Shown: positions 1 to 7,449 of the stretch, piece by piece
Numbering within the stretch: position 1 is the stretch's first letter
How the letters are laid out: each line of letters opens with the position of its first letter
DNA from: Clostridiales bacterium
GTDB taxonomy: Bacteria; Bacillota; Clostridia; Oscillospirales; Oscillospiraceae
DNA: 42,429 bases
Assembly (NCBI GenBank): GCA_021205455.1
Contig: JAJPXL010000067.1
Coordinates: 1 to 42,429 of the forward strand
Direction: 5' to 3'
Notes under the pieces: model-generated
The model's input: the letters and a program-made list of their open reading frames with translations, nothing else
Told to the model about the DNA's origin: nothing
The model's database searches: none
Translations under genes and position numbers: made by a program

Positions 1-154
1 CCTGATACGGGGAGATTCTTAAGAGGGGGGCCACAGGCTCCCCTCTTAAGCCGCCCTCTTTTGCTACTTTTCTCGGCGGAGCGAGAAAAGCAGGCCATGC
101 CCTGGCAAGGGCAAACGCGGTAGTTCCTTCAATGAACCACATCTAAGGAGAGCA
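1..154 (-). repeat. Interspersed repeat, T and S modules (copy a), cut by the window edge
   Basis: Read on the minus strand this is module T (about 150 down to 110) followed by module S (about 105 down to 7). It matches 16445-16585 (plus) and 17156-17015 (minus). Module S holds two hairpins. The first has arms 67-75 and 82-90. The second, arms 18-28 and 40-50, is a perfect 11-bp stem. The sequence at 1-6 matches the start of the third module (P), so the element probably continues beyond the window. The open reading frame across it on the minus strand is not credible as a gene. Confidence 0.85.
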
Positions 155-155
155 A

Positions 156-208
156 CCCCGCCCGGAGGGCAAACGCGGCAGTTCCTTCCAAGAACTTTAT
201 CTAGGGAG
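156..208 (-). repeat. Interspersed repeat, T module alone (copy b)
   Basis: A second T module lies directly upstream (minus-strand sense) of copy a in the same orientation, with the shared core AAACGCGG.AGTTCCTTC seen on the plus strand. It carries no S hairpins. Its outer edge contains the TAG stop codon of the small ORF at 201-299. Confidence 0.75.
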
Positions 209-299
209 AAACCAGCCAGACGAAGGCCGCCGCATACAGCAGGCAGCCTCCTGTGACGACGCAGTACGTCCAGGGCGGCTTCCAAATCCGATTTTTCAT
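201..299 (-). CDS. Small hydrophobic protein, 32 residues, unknown function
   Basis: This ORF has an ATG at 299 preceded by AAGGAGG with a 7-nt spacer, the best type of ribosome binding site for this genome. The product starts MKNRIWKPPWTY, with a basic, aromatic N-terminus. Residues about 12-30 are hydrophobic (Val, Leu, Ala, Phe, Trp) and could form one membrane segment. It ends in a TAG lying inside repeat copy b. It sits just beyond the terminator of ispF, so it needs its own promoter or read-through; I saw no clear promoter. No family was recognised. The coding call rests on the ribosome binding site and hydrophobic profile only. Confidence 0.5.
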   Translation of the reverse strand: MKNRIWKPPWTYCVVTGGCLLYAAAFVWLVSP

Positions 300-332
300 G
301 TGGGTTCCTCCTTGTTCCGCCCTGTTTCGCGC

Positions 333-371
333 AAAAAAATGCGCCGCCGGCTCCTGATGCTCCGGCGGCGC
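333..371 (-). terminator. Intrinsic terminator after ispF
   Basis: On the minus strand a 10-bp GC stem (arms 362-371 and 341-350) is followed by T7 (the A-run at 333-339). It lies 22 nt past the ispF stop codon. Confidence 0.85.
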
Positions 372-392
372 GTGTGCTATGTCCTTTGTTTG

Positions 393-890
393 TCAGCTGT
401 TTTCCGTCTTTTCCAGCAGGGCCACAGCCTGGGCCGCCATGCCGGAGCCGTCCCCGGTGAAGCCCAGATGCTCCTCCGTGGTAGCCTTGACATTGACGCG
501 GCCCTCCGCAATCCCCATGTGCCGGGCCAGTAGCGCCCGCATGGCGGGCAGATAGGGGGCCAGCTTGGGGCGCTGGGCCACAATGGTGGCGTCCACGTTG
601 ACCACTTCGTAACCTGCCTCCTCCAGCAGCGCCATCGTCCGGTCCAGCAGCACCACGCTGGAGATATTCTCCAGGGCGGGGTCATTGTCCGGGAAGGCCT
701 TGCCGATGTCCCCCAGTCCGGCCGCCCCCAGCAGGGCGTCCATGATGGCGTGAATCAGCACGTCGGCGTCGGAGTGGCCCAGCAGGCCCTTTTCCCAGGG
801 GATATCCACGCCGCCTAAAATCAGCCTGCGGCCCTCCACCAGCCTATGTACGTCATAGCCCTGGCCGATTCTCAATCCTGTTCCCGCCAT
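393..890 (-). CDS. ispF: 2-C-methyl-D-erythritol 2,4-cyclodiphosphate synthase
   Basis: IspF converts CDP-methylerythritol 2-phosphate into methylerythritol 2,4-cyclodiphosphate, releasing CMP, in the MEP isoprenoid pathway. The 165-residue product has the family length. It carries the metal-binding D13-x-H15 of the YDVHR motif, H47 as third ligand, the GHSDADVL segment and the C-terminal [11 protein letters not shown] signature. It is the second gene of an ispD-ispF pair. Its start lies 19 nt inside the end of ispD, implying translational coupling. A strong terminator follows. Nothing unusual is visible. Confidence 0.97.
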   Translation of the reverse strand: MAGTGLRIGQGYDVHRLVEGRRLILGGVDIPWEKGLLGHSDADVLIHAIMDALLGAAGLGDIGKAFPDNDPALENISSVVLLDRTMALLEEAGYEVVNVDATIVAQRPKLAPYLPAMRALLARHMGIAEGRVNVKATTEEHLGFTGDGSGMAAQAVALLEKTENS

Positions 891-1606
891 TGTAAAATCG
901 CCTCCCCTGTCGCCAAATCCATGGGCGTGGTGATTTTGATATTCTCCCGGCTGCCGGTGGTCAGCGTGACCTTCATGCCCATGGCCTCCACGGCGGAGCA
1001 GTCGTCCGTCAGGGGTATCTTTTCCCGAATGGCCCGTTCCAATGCGCCGGTGATGAGTCCGTATTCAAAGACCTGGGGGGTCTGCACCGCGAACAGCGTC
1101 TCCCGGTCCGGCGTGCTGTCCACCAGCCCGTCGTGGGCCACCTTGATGGTGTCCACCACAGGGATGGCCGGGGCGGCGGCGTTATTCCGCTCCGCCGCCT
1201 GGATGACCTCCTCCAGCAGCTCGCGGCTCACGAAGGGCCGTGCGCCGTCGTGGATGGCCGCCAGGTCCGCCTCCTTGGACACCTCCGCCAGGCCCAGCCG
1301 GACGGACTCCGCCCGGGTCTCGCCGCCCTTCACCACCGTCTTCACCTTGTTCAGGCCGTGCTGCCTGACCAGGCCGCTGATGGGGACGATCAAATCCTCC
1401 CGGGTGACGACGATGATTTCGTCAATCAGTTCGCAGTCGTTCAGCGCCGACAGCGCCCGGACAATGACCGGAATGCCGCCCAGTTCCGCCAAAACCTTAT
1501 CCACGCCCTCCATACGGTGGGCGCTGCCCGCCGCAGGCACCACTGCGGCGCAATAGGGCCGTTCCTTGTTCGCCTTGCGTTTCAGCCAGGAAAAAAAGTC
1601 TGCCAT
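872..1606 (-). CDS. ispD: 2-C-methyl-D-erythritol 4-phosphate cytidylyltransferase
   Basis: IspD joins CTP and methylerythritol 4-phosphate to give CDP-methylerythritol, the step two before IspF. The product is 244 residues from the ATG at 1606. A TTG four codons upstream (1618) is an alternative, but a purine-rich stretch fits the ATG at least as well. The nucleotide-binding N-terminal motif PAAGSAHRM is a slightly divergent form of the usual AAGxGxRM. The HDGARPF and LTDDCSAVE motifs are typical of the family. A promoter at 1669-1697 and a leader of about 55 nt precede it. Confidence 0.95.
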   Translation of the reverse strand: MADFFSWLKRKANKERPYCAAVVPAAGSAHRMEGVDKVLAELGGIPVIVRALSALNDCELIDEIIVVTREDLIVPISGLVRQHGLNKVKTVVKGGETRAESVRLGLAEVSKEADLAAIHDGARPFVSRELLEEVIQAAERNNAAAPAIPVVDTIKVAHDGLVDSTPDRETLFAVQTPQVFEYGLITGALERAIREKIPLTDDCSAVEAMGMKVTLTTGSRENIKITTPMDLATGEAILQWREQD

Positions 1607-1635
1607 ACGCTCCCCCAACCTTCCGTCTTAATCAC

Positions 1636-1697
1636 GCTGCGTGACACGCAGCACAGTTTCCTGTATTCAGTATACCAGCTTCTCCGGCCTTTGACAA
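1636..1697 (-). promoter_or_regulatory. Sigma-A-type promoter and leader palindrome for ispD-ispF
   Basis: On the minus strand the -35 TTGTCA (1692-1697) and -10 TATACT (1669-1674) are separated by exactly 17 nt. Downstream, in the leader, a palindrome GCTGCGTG-A-CACGCAGC spans 1636-1652. It could be an operator or a short hairpin; the effector is unknown. Confidence 0.75.
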
Positions 1698-1734
1698 GGC
1701 GGATTTTTGCAGGAACGGCAGCCCCCGGCAAACG

Positions 1735-1797
1735 TGCCAAAAGAGCCAAAAGGGCCAAAAGGGTCAACTGACTAAAATGACTCAAATGACTTAAAAG
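1735..1797. repeat. Degenerate 9-nt tandem repeat
   Basis: About seven units of a 9-mer (for example GCCAAAAGG, drifting to CTCAAATGA and CTTAAAAGA) fill the gap between the ispH-rpsA terminator and the ispDF promoter. In the minus frame the stretch reads as Leu-Ala-Leu-Leu repeats. The frame lacks a good ribosome binding site and runs into ispD, so it is not called as a gene. Confidence 0.6.
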
Positions 1798-1832
1798 AAC
1801 CGCCCTACGAGCTTATCTCGCGGGGCGGCTCT
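1793..1832 (-). terminator. Terminator after ispH-rpsA
   Basis: On the minus strand the arms GAGCCGCCC and GGGCGGTTC (about 1823-1831 and 1797-1805) close a loop and are followed by TTTT. It lies about 28 nt past the fusion-gene stop codon and ends the flavoprotein-cmk-plsC-ispH-rpsA transcript. Confidence 0.8.
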
Positions 1833-1859
1833 TTACGCAGTCAGTTCAGCCGAGGGGAA

Positions 1860-2966
1860 TCAATCCTCATCGTCATACTCGTCCTCCGCATCGCGCAGGG
1901 CGGCGCGGCGGGACAGGGAAACTTTCTTGGTCTCCTCATTGATGTCCGTGATTTTGACCTCCACGGTCTGGCCCTCAGCCAGCTCGTCCTCAGGCTTCTC
2001 CACCCGATGGTCGGCAATCTGAGAGATGTGAATCAGGCCGTCCACACCGGGGACGATCTCGGCAAAGGCGCCGAAGCTCATCAGCTTGACGATCTTCACG
2101 GTGACGATGTCGCCCACCTTGCAGGTGTCCATGAAGTTCTGCCAGGGGGAGATGGTGCGGTCCTTCACGCCCAGGGAAATCTTCTTCCGCTCCGGGTCAT
2201 ACTTGATGACGTACACATCCAGGGTGTCGCCCACAGAGACCACCTCGGAGGGGTGCTTGATGCGGGACCAGGACAGCTCGGAGATGTGAACCATGCCGTC
2301 CACGCCGCCGATGTCCACGAAAGCGCCGTAAGAAGTCAGGCTCTTCACGGTGCCGGTGTAGTGCTTATCCACCTCGATATTGTCCCAAATGGCCTGGGCC
2401 TTGGCTGCCCGCTCCTCGGCGGCTACGCTGCGGATGGAGCCCACCACGCGGCGGCGGCCACGGTTGACCTCGGTGATGTGCATACGGGCAGTGGTGCCCA
2501 CCAGGCTGTCCATCGGCTCGTTGCGGCGCAGGCCGGTCTGGGAAGCGGGTATGAACACGCGGATGCCCTTGACATTGGCCACGACGCCGCCCTTGTTCTG
2601 CTCCTTGATATAGCCCTCGACCACCGTCTTGTTGGCCTCGGCCTCCTCAATCATTTCCCAGTTCCGGTTGGCGTCCAGCTTCTTCTTGGACAGGGTAACG
2701 ATGCCGTCCTGGTCGTTGACCCGCTGGACGACGCACTCCAGCTGGTCTCCGATCTTGACCGCATCTGCCATTTTGACGGAAGGATCATCGGAAAACTCCG
2801 TTTCAGAGATATAACCGGTATGCTTGGTACCCAGCTCCACCTGGAGCTCGGTCGGTGTGATATTCACAACGGTACAAGTGACCTTATCCCCTGTATTTAA
2901 AGTTTTGATCGACTTCTCCAACATCTCCTTGAAGGATTCTTCGATCTCCATGGTTTCTTCGCTCAT
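1860..2966 (-). CDS. Possible separately translated S1 protein from inside the ispH-rpsA gene
   Basis: The codon for Met279 of the fusion (ATG at 2966) is preceded by a perfect AAAGGAGGT at 2977-2985, with 10 nt between. Initiation here would release a 368-residue protein with four S1 domains and almost no IspH sequence, close to the length of free-standing Firmicutes S1 homologues. The ribosome binding site encodes IKEV near the IspH C-terminus, so its presence by chance is possible. I infer that the cell makes both the fusion and extra S1; the sequence alone does not prove it. Confidence 0.5.
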   Translation of the reverse strand: MSEETMEIEESFKEMLEKSIKTLNTGDKVTCTVVNITPTELQVELGTKHTGYISETEFSDDPSVKMADAVKIGDQLECVVQRVNDQDGIVTLSKKKLDANRNWEMIEEAEANKTVVEGYIKEQNKGGVVANVKGIRVFIPASQTGLRRNEPMDSLVGTTARMHITEVNRGRRRVVGSIRSVAAEERAAKAQAIWDNIEVDKHYTGTVKSLTSYGAFVDIGGVDGMVHISELSWSRIKHPSEVVSVGDTLDVYVIKYDPERKKISLGVKDRTISPWQNFMDTCKVGDIVTVKIVKLMSFGAFAEIVPGVDGLIHISQIADHRVEKPEDELAEGQTVEVKITDINEETKKVSLSRRAALRDAEDEYDDED

Positions 2967-3800
2967 TTTGTTTTTGACCTCCTTTATTATCCACCCGGGC
3001 GTGGATGCGCCCGCGGTGATACCAACACAAGCCGCGCCGTTCAATAAGTGCTCCGGCAAATCAGCTGCCTGTTCGATCCAAATCACATTATCGCATTCCG
3101 CCTCGCAAAGCTCCGCCAGATGCCGGGTGTTGGAGCTTGCATGGTCTCCAATCACAATCATGGCATCGCATTGCTTCGCGAGGCTGACCGCCTCCGCTTG
3201 TCTATGGTATGTCGCATTACACATTGTATCAAATATCTCGGCATTTGTACATAGTTTTTTTGCAATTTCCACAGATTTTTTCCAATTTTCTTTTGAGGCA
3301 GTGGTTTGGCAAACCAGGGTCAGGGGCAAATCGCAACGATTTTCCCCTTCTTTCAGCCATTTTTCCAACTCTTCGGCGGTTTCCAACACAATCGCGCCGC
3401 GGCACCACCCCGCCGTGGCCAGCACTTCGGGATGGGATTTTTTTCCAATAATGACCGGAATCCGGCCTTTTTCCTCCGCTTCACTCACCAAATTGTGGAT
3501 CCTGGAGACGTTGGGGCAGGTGGCGTCCACCACCGGGACGCCCCGCTCCGCCAGGGCCTGGTACACCGCACGGCTCTCCCCGTGGGAGCGGATCAGCACA
3601 GCGCAGCCCTCCGGCACCTCCTCCACCGAGGAGACGCAGCCCATGCCCCGCCGGGCGAACGCCTCTACCACATGGGCGTTGTGAATGATGGGCCCCAGCA
3701 TGACGCAGGGGGTCCTCGCCTCCACCGTCTGCTCCGCCAGCTCCACCGCCCGGCGGACGCCGTAGCAGAAGCCGGCGGACTTAGCCTGCAGGACGTTCAT
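1860..3800 (-). CDS. ispH-rpsA: Fused HMBPP reductase (IspH) and ribosomal protein S1 homologue
   Basis: Residues 1 to about 277 are IspH, which reduces HMBPP to IPP and DMAPP using a [4Fe-4S] cluster. The cluster cysteines are C12, C95 and C194; the diphosphate-contact histidines H41, H73 and H123 and the E125 position are also present. Residues from about 303 to 628 hold four S1 RNA-binding repeats of the ribosomal-protein-S1 type, followed by an acidic tail. This 646-residue fusion is a known clostridial arrangement. The ATG overlaps the plsC stop by 4 nt. At the domain junction an AAAGGAGGT lies before Met279, so a separate S1 product is likely (see the entry at 1860-2966). Confidence 0.95.
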   Translation of the reverse strand: MNVLQAKSAGFCYGVRRAVELAEQTVEARTPCVMLGPIIHNAHVVEAFARRGMGCVSSVEEVPEGCAVLIRSHGESRAVYQALAERGVPVVDATCPNVSRIHNLVSEAEEKGRIPVIIGKKSHPEVLATAGWCRGAIVLETAEELEKWLKEGENRCDLPLTLVCQTTASKENWKKSVEIAKKLCTNAEIFDTMCNATYHRQAEAVSLAKQCDAMIVIGDHASSNTRHLAELCEAECDNVIWIEQAADLPEHLLNGAACVGITAGASTPGWIIKEVKNKMSEETMEIEESFKEMLEKSIKTLNTGDKVTCTVVNITPTELQVELGTKHTGYISETEFSDDPSVKMADAVKIGDQLECVVQRVNDQDGIVTLSKKKLDANRNWEMIEEAEANKTVVEGYIKEQNKGGVVANVKGIRVFIPASQTGLRRNEPMDSLVGTTARMHITEVNRGRRRVVGSIRSVAAEERAAKAQAIWDNIEVDKHYTGTVKSLTSYGAFVDIGGVDGMVHISELSWSRIKHPSEVVSVGDTLDVYVIKYDPERKKISLGVKDRTISPWQNFMDTCKVGDIVTVKIVKLMSFGAFAEIVPGVDGLIHISQIADHRVEKPEDELAEGQTVEVKITDINEETKKVSLSRRAALRDAEDEYDDED

Positions 3801-4447
3801 GGAATCTCGTCCTCCAGCGCATAAATCCTCTGCATCAGCAGCTCCGCCTGCTCCTCATACTCCTGAGGGGTGGCCCGCTTCCCGGCGGGCTTCATGACGA
3901 AGGGCTCACCGAACACCATGGTGCTGCGGTGGAACAGCCGCTTCTTCCTGGTGGAGAACACCGGCACCACCGGCACCCCGGTTTTCATGGCCAGCATCAC
4001 CGCGCCGGTGTGGGCGCTGCCGGACTGGCCCTCCGCCACGCGGGTGCCCTCGGGGAACATCAGCAGCTTGTCCCCGCTTTTCAGCACCTTCATGGCCGTC
4101 TTGATGGCGTTCAGGTCGCTGTTGCCCCGGTCCACGCCGAAGGTGCCGATTTTGTTGAACACCCAGCCGATGACCGGAATATCCATCAGCTCCTGCTTGG
4201 CCATGATGCGGATAAAATGCTTCTGCCCCGCGGCCAGGCAGACCATGGGGGGGTCGGCGTTGGAGCTGTGGTTGGCACAAATGAGGCAGGCCCCCTCCGG
4301 GATGCGGTCCCGGTGAAGCACCTTCACCGGATACAAAATCAGCCGGAAGATGGGGCAGACCAGGTGCCACACCAGTTGGTACCATCTGCGCATCGTCTCC
4401 CTGGACTTTGGGGGCACACGCTTCTTGTGCGCCTTTTCTTCTGCCAT
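3797..4447 (-). CDS. plsC: 1-acyl-sn-glycerol-3-phosphate acyltransferase
   Basis: PlsC adds the second acyl chain to lysophosphatidic acid at the inner membrane face, giving phosphatidic acid. The 216-residue product has the catalytic HX4D box (NHSSNADPP), the block KQELMDIPVIGWV and the FPEGTR phosphate-binding motif. A hydrophobic N-terminal stretch (about residues 26-45) could anchor it. I chose the ATG at 4447, just after the cmk stop codon and preceded by AGAGGA; the longer frame would run back into cmk. It overlaps ispH-rpsA by 4 nt. Confidence 0.93.
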   Translation of the reverse strand: MAEEKAHKKRVPPKSRETMRRWYQLVWHLVCPIFRLILYPVKVLHRDRIPEGACLICANHSSNADPPMVCLAAGQKHFIRIMAKQELMDIPVIGWVFNKIGTFGVDRGNSDLNAIKTAMKVLKSGDKLLMFPEGTRVAEGQSGSAHTGAVMLAMKTGVPVVPVFSTRKKRLFHRSTMVFGEPFVMKPAGKRATPQEYEEQAELLMQRIYALEDEIP

Positions 4448-4451
4448 AGGT

Positions 4452-5117
4452 TCACATCCTCTCACGAATCGTCCGGAGGAGCAGCTGATAACTCTCCTCC
4501 AGGTCATATTCTGTGGTGTCCACCAGCACCGCGTCCTCCGCCTGCCTCAGCGGGGCGATGGCCCGGTGGCTGTCATTCTCGTCCCGCTGCACCACGTCCG
4601 CCAGCACCTGGTCATAGGTGATGGGGTCGCCCTTCTCCTGCAGCTCCAGCCAGCGGCGCTTCGCCCTGGCCTCCGGCGCTGCGGTCAGGAACAGCTTGAT
4701 TTCCGCATCGGGCAGCACCACGGTGCCGATGTCCCGGCCGTCCATGACCAGATCCTTCCGCTTCGCCATATCCCGCTGGAGCTCCAGCAGGAAGGCCCGC
4801 ACCGCCGGGATGGCGGACACGGCGGAGGTGTACATGGAGATCTGCGGGGTGCGAATCTCCCCGGAGACGTTCTCCCCGTTCAGGATCATCTGCTGGGTCC
4901 CGTCCTCGCCGTAAGCCAGGTCGATGTGAATCTCCGGCAGCAGGGCGGTGATGCCCGCCTCGTCTGTGGGGGCGAGGCCCTTTCGGGCGGCGTACAGGCT
5001 GACGGTGCGGTAAATCGCGCCGGTGTCCACATATACGAAGCCCAGCTCCTTCGCCAGGCGCTTTGCCATGGTGCTCTTCCCCGCCCCGCTGGGGCCGTCA
5101 ATGGCAATGGAAATCAT
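4452..5117 (-). CDS. cmk: Cytidylate kinase
   Basis: Cmk phosphorylates CMP and dCMP with ATP, recycling the CMP released by phospholipid and MEP-pathway reactions. The 221-residue protein starts MISIAIDGPSGAGKST, containing a complete P-loop. The central DGRDIGTVVLPDAEIKLFL segment and RAKRRW lid region are typical. The ATG at 5117 overlaps the flavoprotein stop as ATGA; a GTG two codons earlier is a weaker option. The clostridial order cmk-plsC-ispH-rpsA is conserved and supports the call. Confidence 0.95.
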   Translation of the reverse strand: MISIAIDGPSGAGKSTMAKRLAKELGFVYVDTGAIYRTVSLYAARKGLAPTDEAGITALLPEIHIDLAYGEDGTQQMILNGENVSGEIRTPQISMYTSAVSAIPAVRAFLLELQRDMAKRKDLVMDGRDIGTVVLPDAEIKLFLTAAPEARAKRRWLELQEKGDPITYDQVLADVVQRDENDSHRAIAPLRQAEDAVLVDTTEYDLEESYQLLLRTIRERM

Positions 5118-6373
5118 GCGCACCCTTCCTCTCTCCTTTTGGCCTGCTCCGCAGCGGCCAGGCCCGCCGCATAGCCGGTGGCCCAGGCCGCCTGCAAATT
5201 GAAGCCGCCGGTGTAGCCGTCCACGTCCAGCACCTCTCCGGCGAAGTACAGCCCCTCTGCCCGTTTGGAGGCCATGGTGGTGGGGTTCACCTCGCTGAGC
5301 CGGACGCCGCCGGAGGTAACGATGGCGTCCTCCACCGGCCGGGGGCCGCTGATGTCCACCCGGAAGCCCTTCAGCTGCTCCAGCAGCGCACGGCGCTGGG
5401 CCCTGGTGATGTCGTGAATCTTCGTCTCCGGCGGGATGCCGGTGCGCTCGATCACCACCGGAATCATCAGCCGGGGCAGCAGGCCGCCCAGGCCGTTTTG
5501 CAGGGCGCGGTTCCGGTTCTCCCCAAAGTCCCGGAGTATGCGCTCGTCCAGCGTCTTTTCCTCCAGGGCGGGCTTCATATCTATTATAACAGAAAATTCG
5601 TTTTTGTCAAAATCCCGCAGGTGGGCGCTGGCGGAGAGGATCATTGGGCCGGACAGCCCGAAGCGGGTGAACAGCAGCTCGCCAAAGTCCCGGTACACCG
5701 CCTTGCCCTTCTGGTTCTTCACCTGAATCGCCACGTTTTTCAGGGCGAGGCCCTGCATTCTGGCGCAGGCGTCTCCCCGCTCCACCAGCGGCACCAGTGA
5801 GCCCCGTATCGGCGTGACGGTGTGCCCCGCCTGCCGGGCCAGGCGGTAGCCGTCCCCGGTGGAGCCGGTGCCGGGATAGGAGCAGCCGCCGGTGGCGACG
5901 ATGACCTGCCCGGCGGAGAGGGCTCCACCCCCTTCCAGCCGGACGCCCGTCACCGCGCCCGCCTCCAGCGTCAGCGATTCCACCCGGCTGTGGACGATGT
6001 CCACCCCCAGCCGTTTCGCCTCGAAGAACAGGGCGTCAATGATGTCCGCCGCCCTGTCGGACACCGGGAACACCCGGTTGCCCCGCTCCGTTTTCAGCGG
6101 GACGCCCAAACCGGTGAAGAAGCGCTTCGTCTCCTCCGGCGGGAAGCGGTTCATGGCGCTGTACAGGAACTTGCCCCCCTGGGGCAGGTTTTGCAGCGCC
6201 TCCTCCGCAGTGCAGTCGTTGGTCACGTTGCAGCGGCCCTTGCCGGTGATATACAGCTTCCGGCCCACCTTCTCATTGCGCTCCGCCAGGGTGACGGAGG
6301 CCCCGTGACCGGCGGCCGTGATGGCCGCCATCAGTCCGGCCGCGCCGCCGCCCACTATCAAAATATCGCTCAT
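5114..6373 (-). CDS. HI0933/YhiN-family FAD-dependent oxidoreductase
   Basis: This 419-residue flavoprotein has the dinucleotide-binding GGGAAGLMAA near residues 8-17. It also has the family signatures GKGRCNVTN and, near the C-terminus, GGFNLQAAWATGYAAG. The HI0933 (BaiN-like) family is widespread; its physiological substrate in Clostridia is mostly unknown, though one member acts in gut bile-acid dehydroxylation. Here it leads the cmk-plsC-ispH-rpsA operon, a usual clostridial position. A ribosome binding site (AAGGG) precedes the ATG. I cannot assign a substrate. Confidence 0.88.
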   Translation of the reverse strand: MSDILIVGGGAAGLMAAITAAGHGASVTLAERNEKVGRKLYITGKGRCNVTNDCTAEEALQNLPQGGKFLYSAMNRFPPEETKRFFTGLGVPLKTERGNRVFPVSDRAADIIDALFFEAKRLGVDIVHSRVESLTLEAGAVTGVRLEGGGALSAGQVIVATGGCSYPGTGSTGDGYRLARQAGHTVTPIRGSLVPLVERGDACARMQGLALKNVAIQVKNQKGKAVYRDFGELLFTRFGLSGPMILSASAHLRDFDKNEFSVIIDMKPALEEKTLDERILRDFGENRNRALQNGLGGLLPRLMIPVVIERTGIPPETKIHDITRAQRRALLEQLKGFRVDISGPRPVEDAIVTSGGVRLSEVNPTTMASKRAEGLYFAGEVLDVDGYTGGFNLQAAWATGYAAGLAAAEQAKRREEGCA

Positions 6374-6389
6374 ACCTGCGTTCCCTTCA

Positions 6390-6424
6390 CAAAAGCAGCG
6401 GAGTCAAACCGATTGACCCCGCTG
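6390..6424 (-). terminator. Terminator after the MurR/RpiR regulator
   Basis: On the minus strand an 11-bp stem (arms 6414-6424 and 6396-6406, one G-T pair) with a 7-nt loop is followed by CTTTT. It separates the regulator from the flavoprotein operon. Confidence 0.85.
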
Positions 6425-6448
6425 TCCTTATGTAGACGGCTGCTGCCC

Positions 6449-7318
6449 TCACCGGTCTCCGCCCGGCTTTTCGTAGACATCGTACTCGTCCCAGATCTGC
6501 TCCAGGCCGCTGAGGGTGGTCTCCAGCTGGTCGTTCCGCTTGGCCCCCACCGCCACCAGCAGGGCGTCCAGCAGGCTCAGCGGCGCCACCAGGGAGTCCA
6601 CGAAGGAGGCCATGTCGCTCTTGGCCAGGAGGGCGTAGTCCGCCACCGCCACCAGAGGCGACGCCTCGCTGTCCGTGATGGCGATGACCTTGGCCCCCTT
6701 GTCCTTGGCGTACTGCATGGCCTTGATGGTGCGCTTGGAGTACCGGGGGAAGGACATCCCGATGAACACATCCCCCTCCCGCACCTTGGCGATCTGCTCG
6801 AACACCTCGCTCATGGCGCTGCTGTTCACCTGCACCACATCGTCGAACATGAACCGGAAGTAATAGACCAGGAAGTCCGCCAGCGCCCCCGCCGAGCGGA
6901 TGCCCAGCACGAAAATGCGGTTGCCTGCGGCCAGGGCGTCCACCGCCTCCTCGAAGCGCTTCCGATCCGTCTCCTCCAGCGTCAGGCGAATCTTTTCAAT
7001 ATCCGACTGCATGACGGAGGAGATGATGTCCTGATTGCCCAGCCTGTCCCGGGAGACCTCGATGCGCTGCACGCTGGTCAGCTTGTTGCGGATCATCTCC
7101 TGTAAGCTCTTCTGCATACTGGGGTAGCCGTCAAAGCCCAGCTCCGCCGCGAAGCGGACCACTGTGGACTCGCTGACGTTCACCGTCTTGCCCAGCTTGC
7201 TGGCCGTCATGAAGGCCGCCTTGTCGTAGGAATTCAAAATATAATTGGCAATGAGCTTTTGCCCCTTGGAGAAGCTGGACATATTCTCCTGAATCGTGCC
7301 TAAAATATTATTCGTCAT
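6449..7318 (-). CDS. MurR/RpiR-family transcriptional regulator
   Basis: The 289-residue protein has an N-terminal helix-turn-helix of the RpiR type (about residues 1-77; core SESTVVRFAAELGFDGYP). A SIS phosphosugar-binding domain follows from about residue 125, starting NRIFVLGIRSAG and containing GMSFPRYSKRT. Regulators of this family respond to sugar phosphates or amino-sugar phosphates. No sugar catabolic genes adjoin it, so the target is unknown; it may be autoregulated. It is a single-gene unit with its own promoter (7388-7416) and terminator. Confidence 0.93.
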   Translation of the reverse strand: MTNNILGTIQENMSSFSKGQKLIANYILNSYDKAAFMTASKLGKTVNVSESTVVRFAAELGFDGYPSMQKSLQEMIRNKLTSVQRIEVSRDRLGNQDIISSVMQSDIEKIRLTLEETDRKRFEEAVDALAAGNRIFVLGIRSAGALADFLVYYFRFMFDDVVQVNSSAMSEVFEQIAKVREGDVFIGMSFPRYSKRTIKAMQYAKDKGAKVIAITDSEASPLVAVADYALLAKSDMASFVDSLVAPLSLLDALLVAVGAKRNDQLETTLSGLEQIWDEYDVYEKPGGDR

Positions 7319-7387
7319 GTTGGCTGACCGCTCCTTTTTTCAAAATTGCAGTTCGCTGCGCCGCTGCTTCGATATTACAATAGCATT

Positions 7388-7449
7388 ATCATACCGAATT
7401 TGAACGGAAATTGCAATTCTTTTTTGCAAGATTTTAAAATTTTCTTGCA
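7388..7449 (-). promoter_or_regulatory. Promoter and possible operator of the MurR/RpiR gene
   Basis: On the minus strand, TTGCAA (7411-7416) and TATGAT (7388-7393) are 17 nt apart. An inverted repeat TGCAAGA...TCTTGCA (7425-7431 and 7443-7449) lies just upstream and overlaps the end of rluB. An AATTGCA element occurs twice (near 7343 and 7409). These AT-rich repeats are candidate sites for autoregulation. Confidence 0.65.

Noticed and set aside
846-1556. Long plus-strand frame opposite ispD and similar antisense frames throughout (for example opposite 23509-24636 and 26580-29258)
   Set aside because: High GC content in third positions keeps antisense frames open; their residue make-up is Ala/Gly/His/Arg-rich with no family motifs.
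1582-1785. Minus-strand frame with Leu-Ala repeats
   Set aside because: It is the translation of a 9-nt tandem repeat plus the ispD promoter, overlaps ispD and lacks a ribosome binding site.
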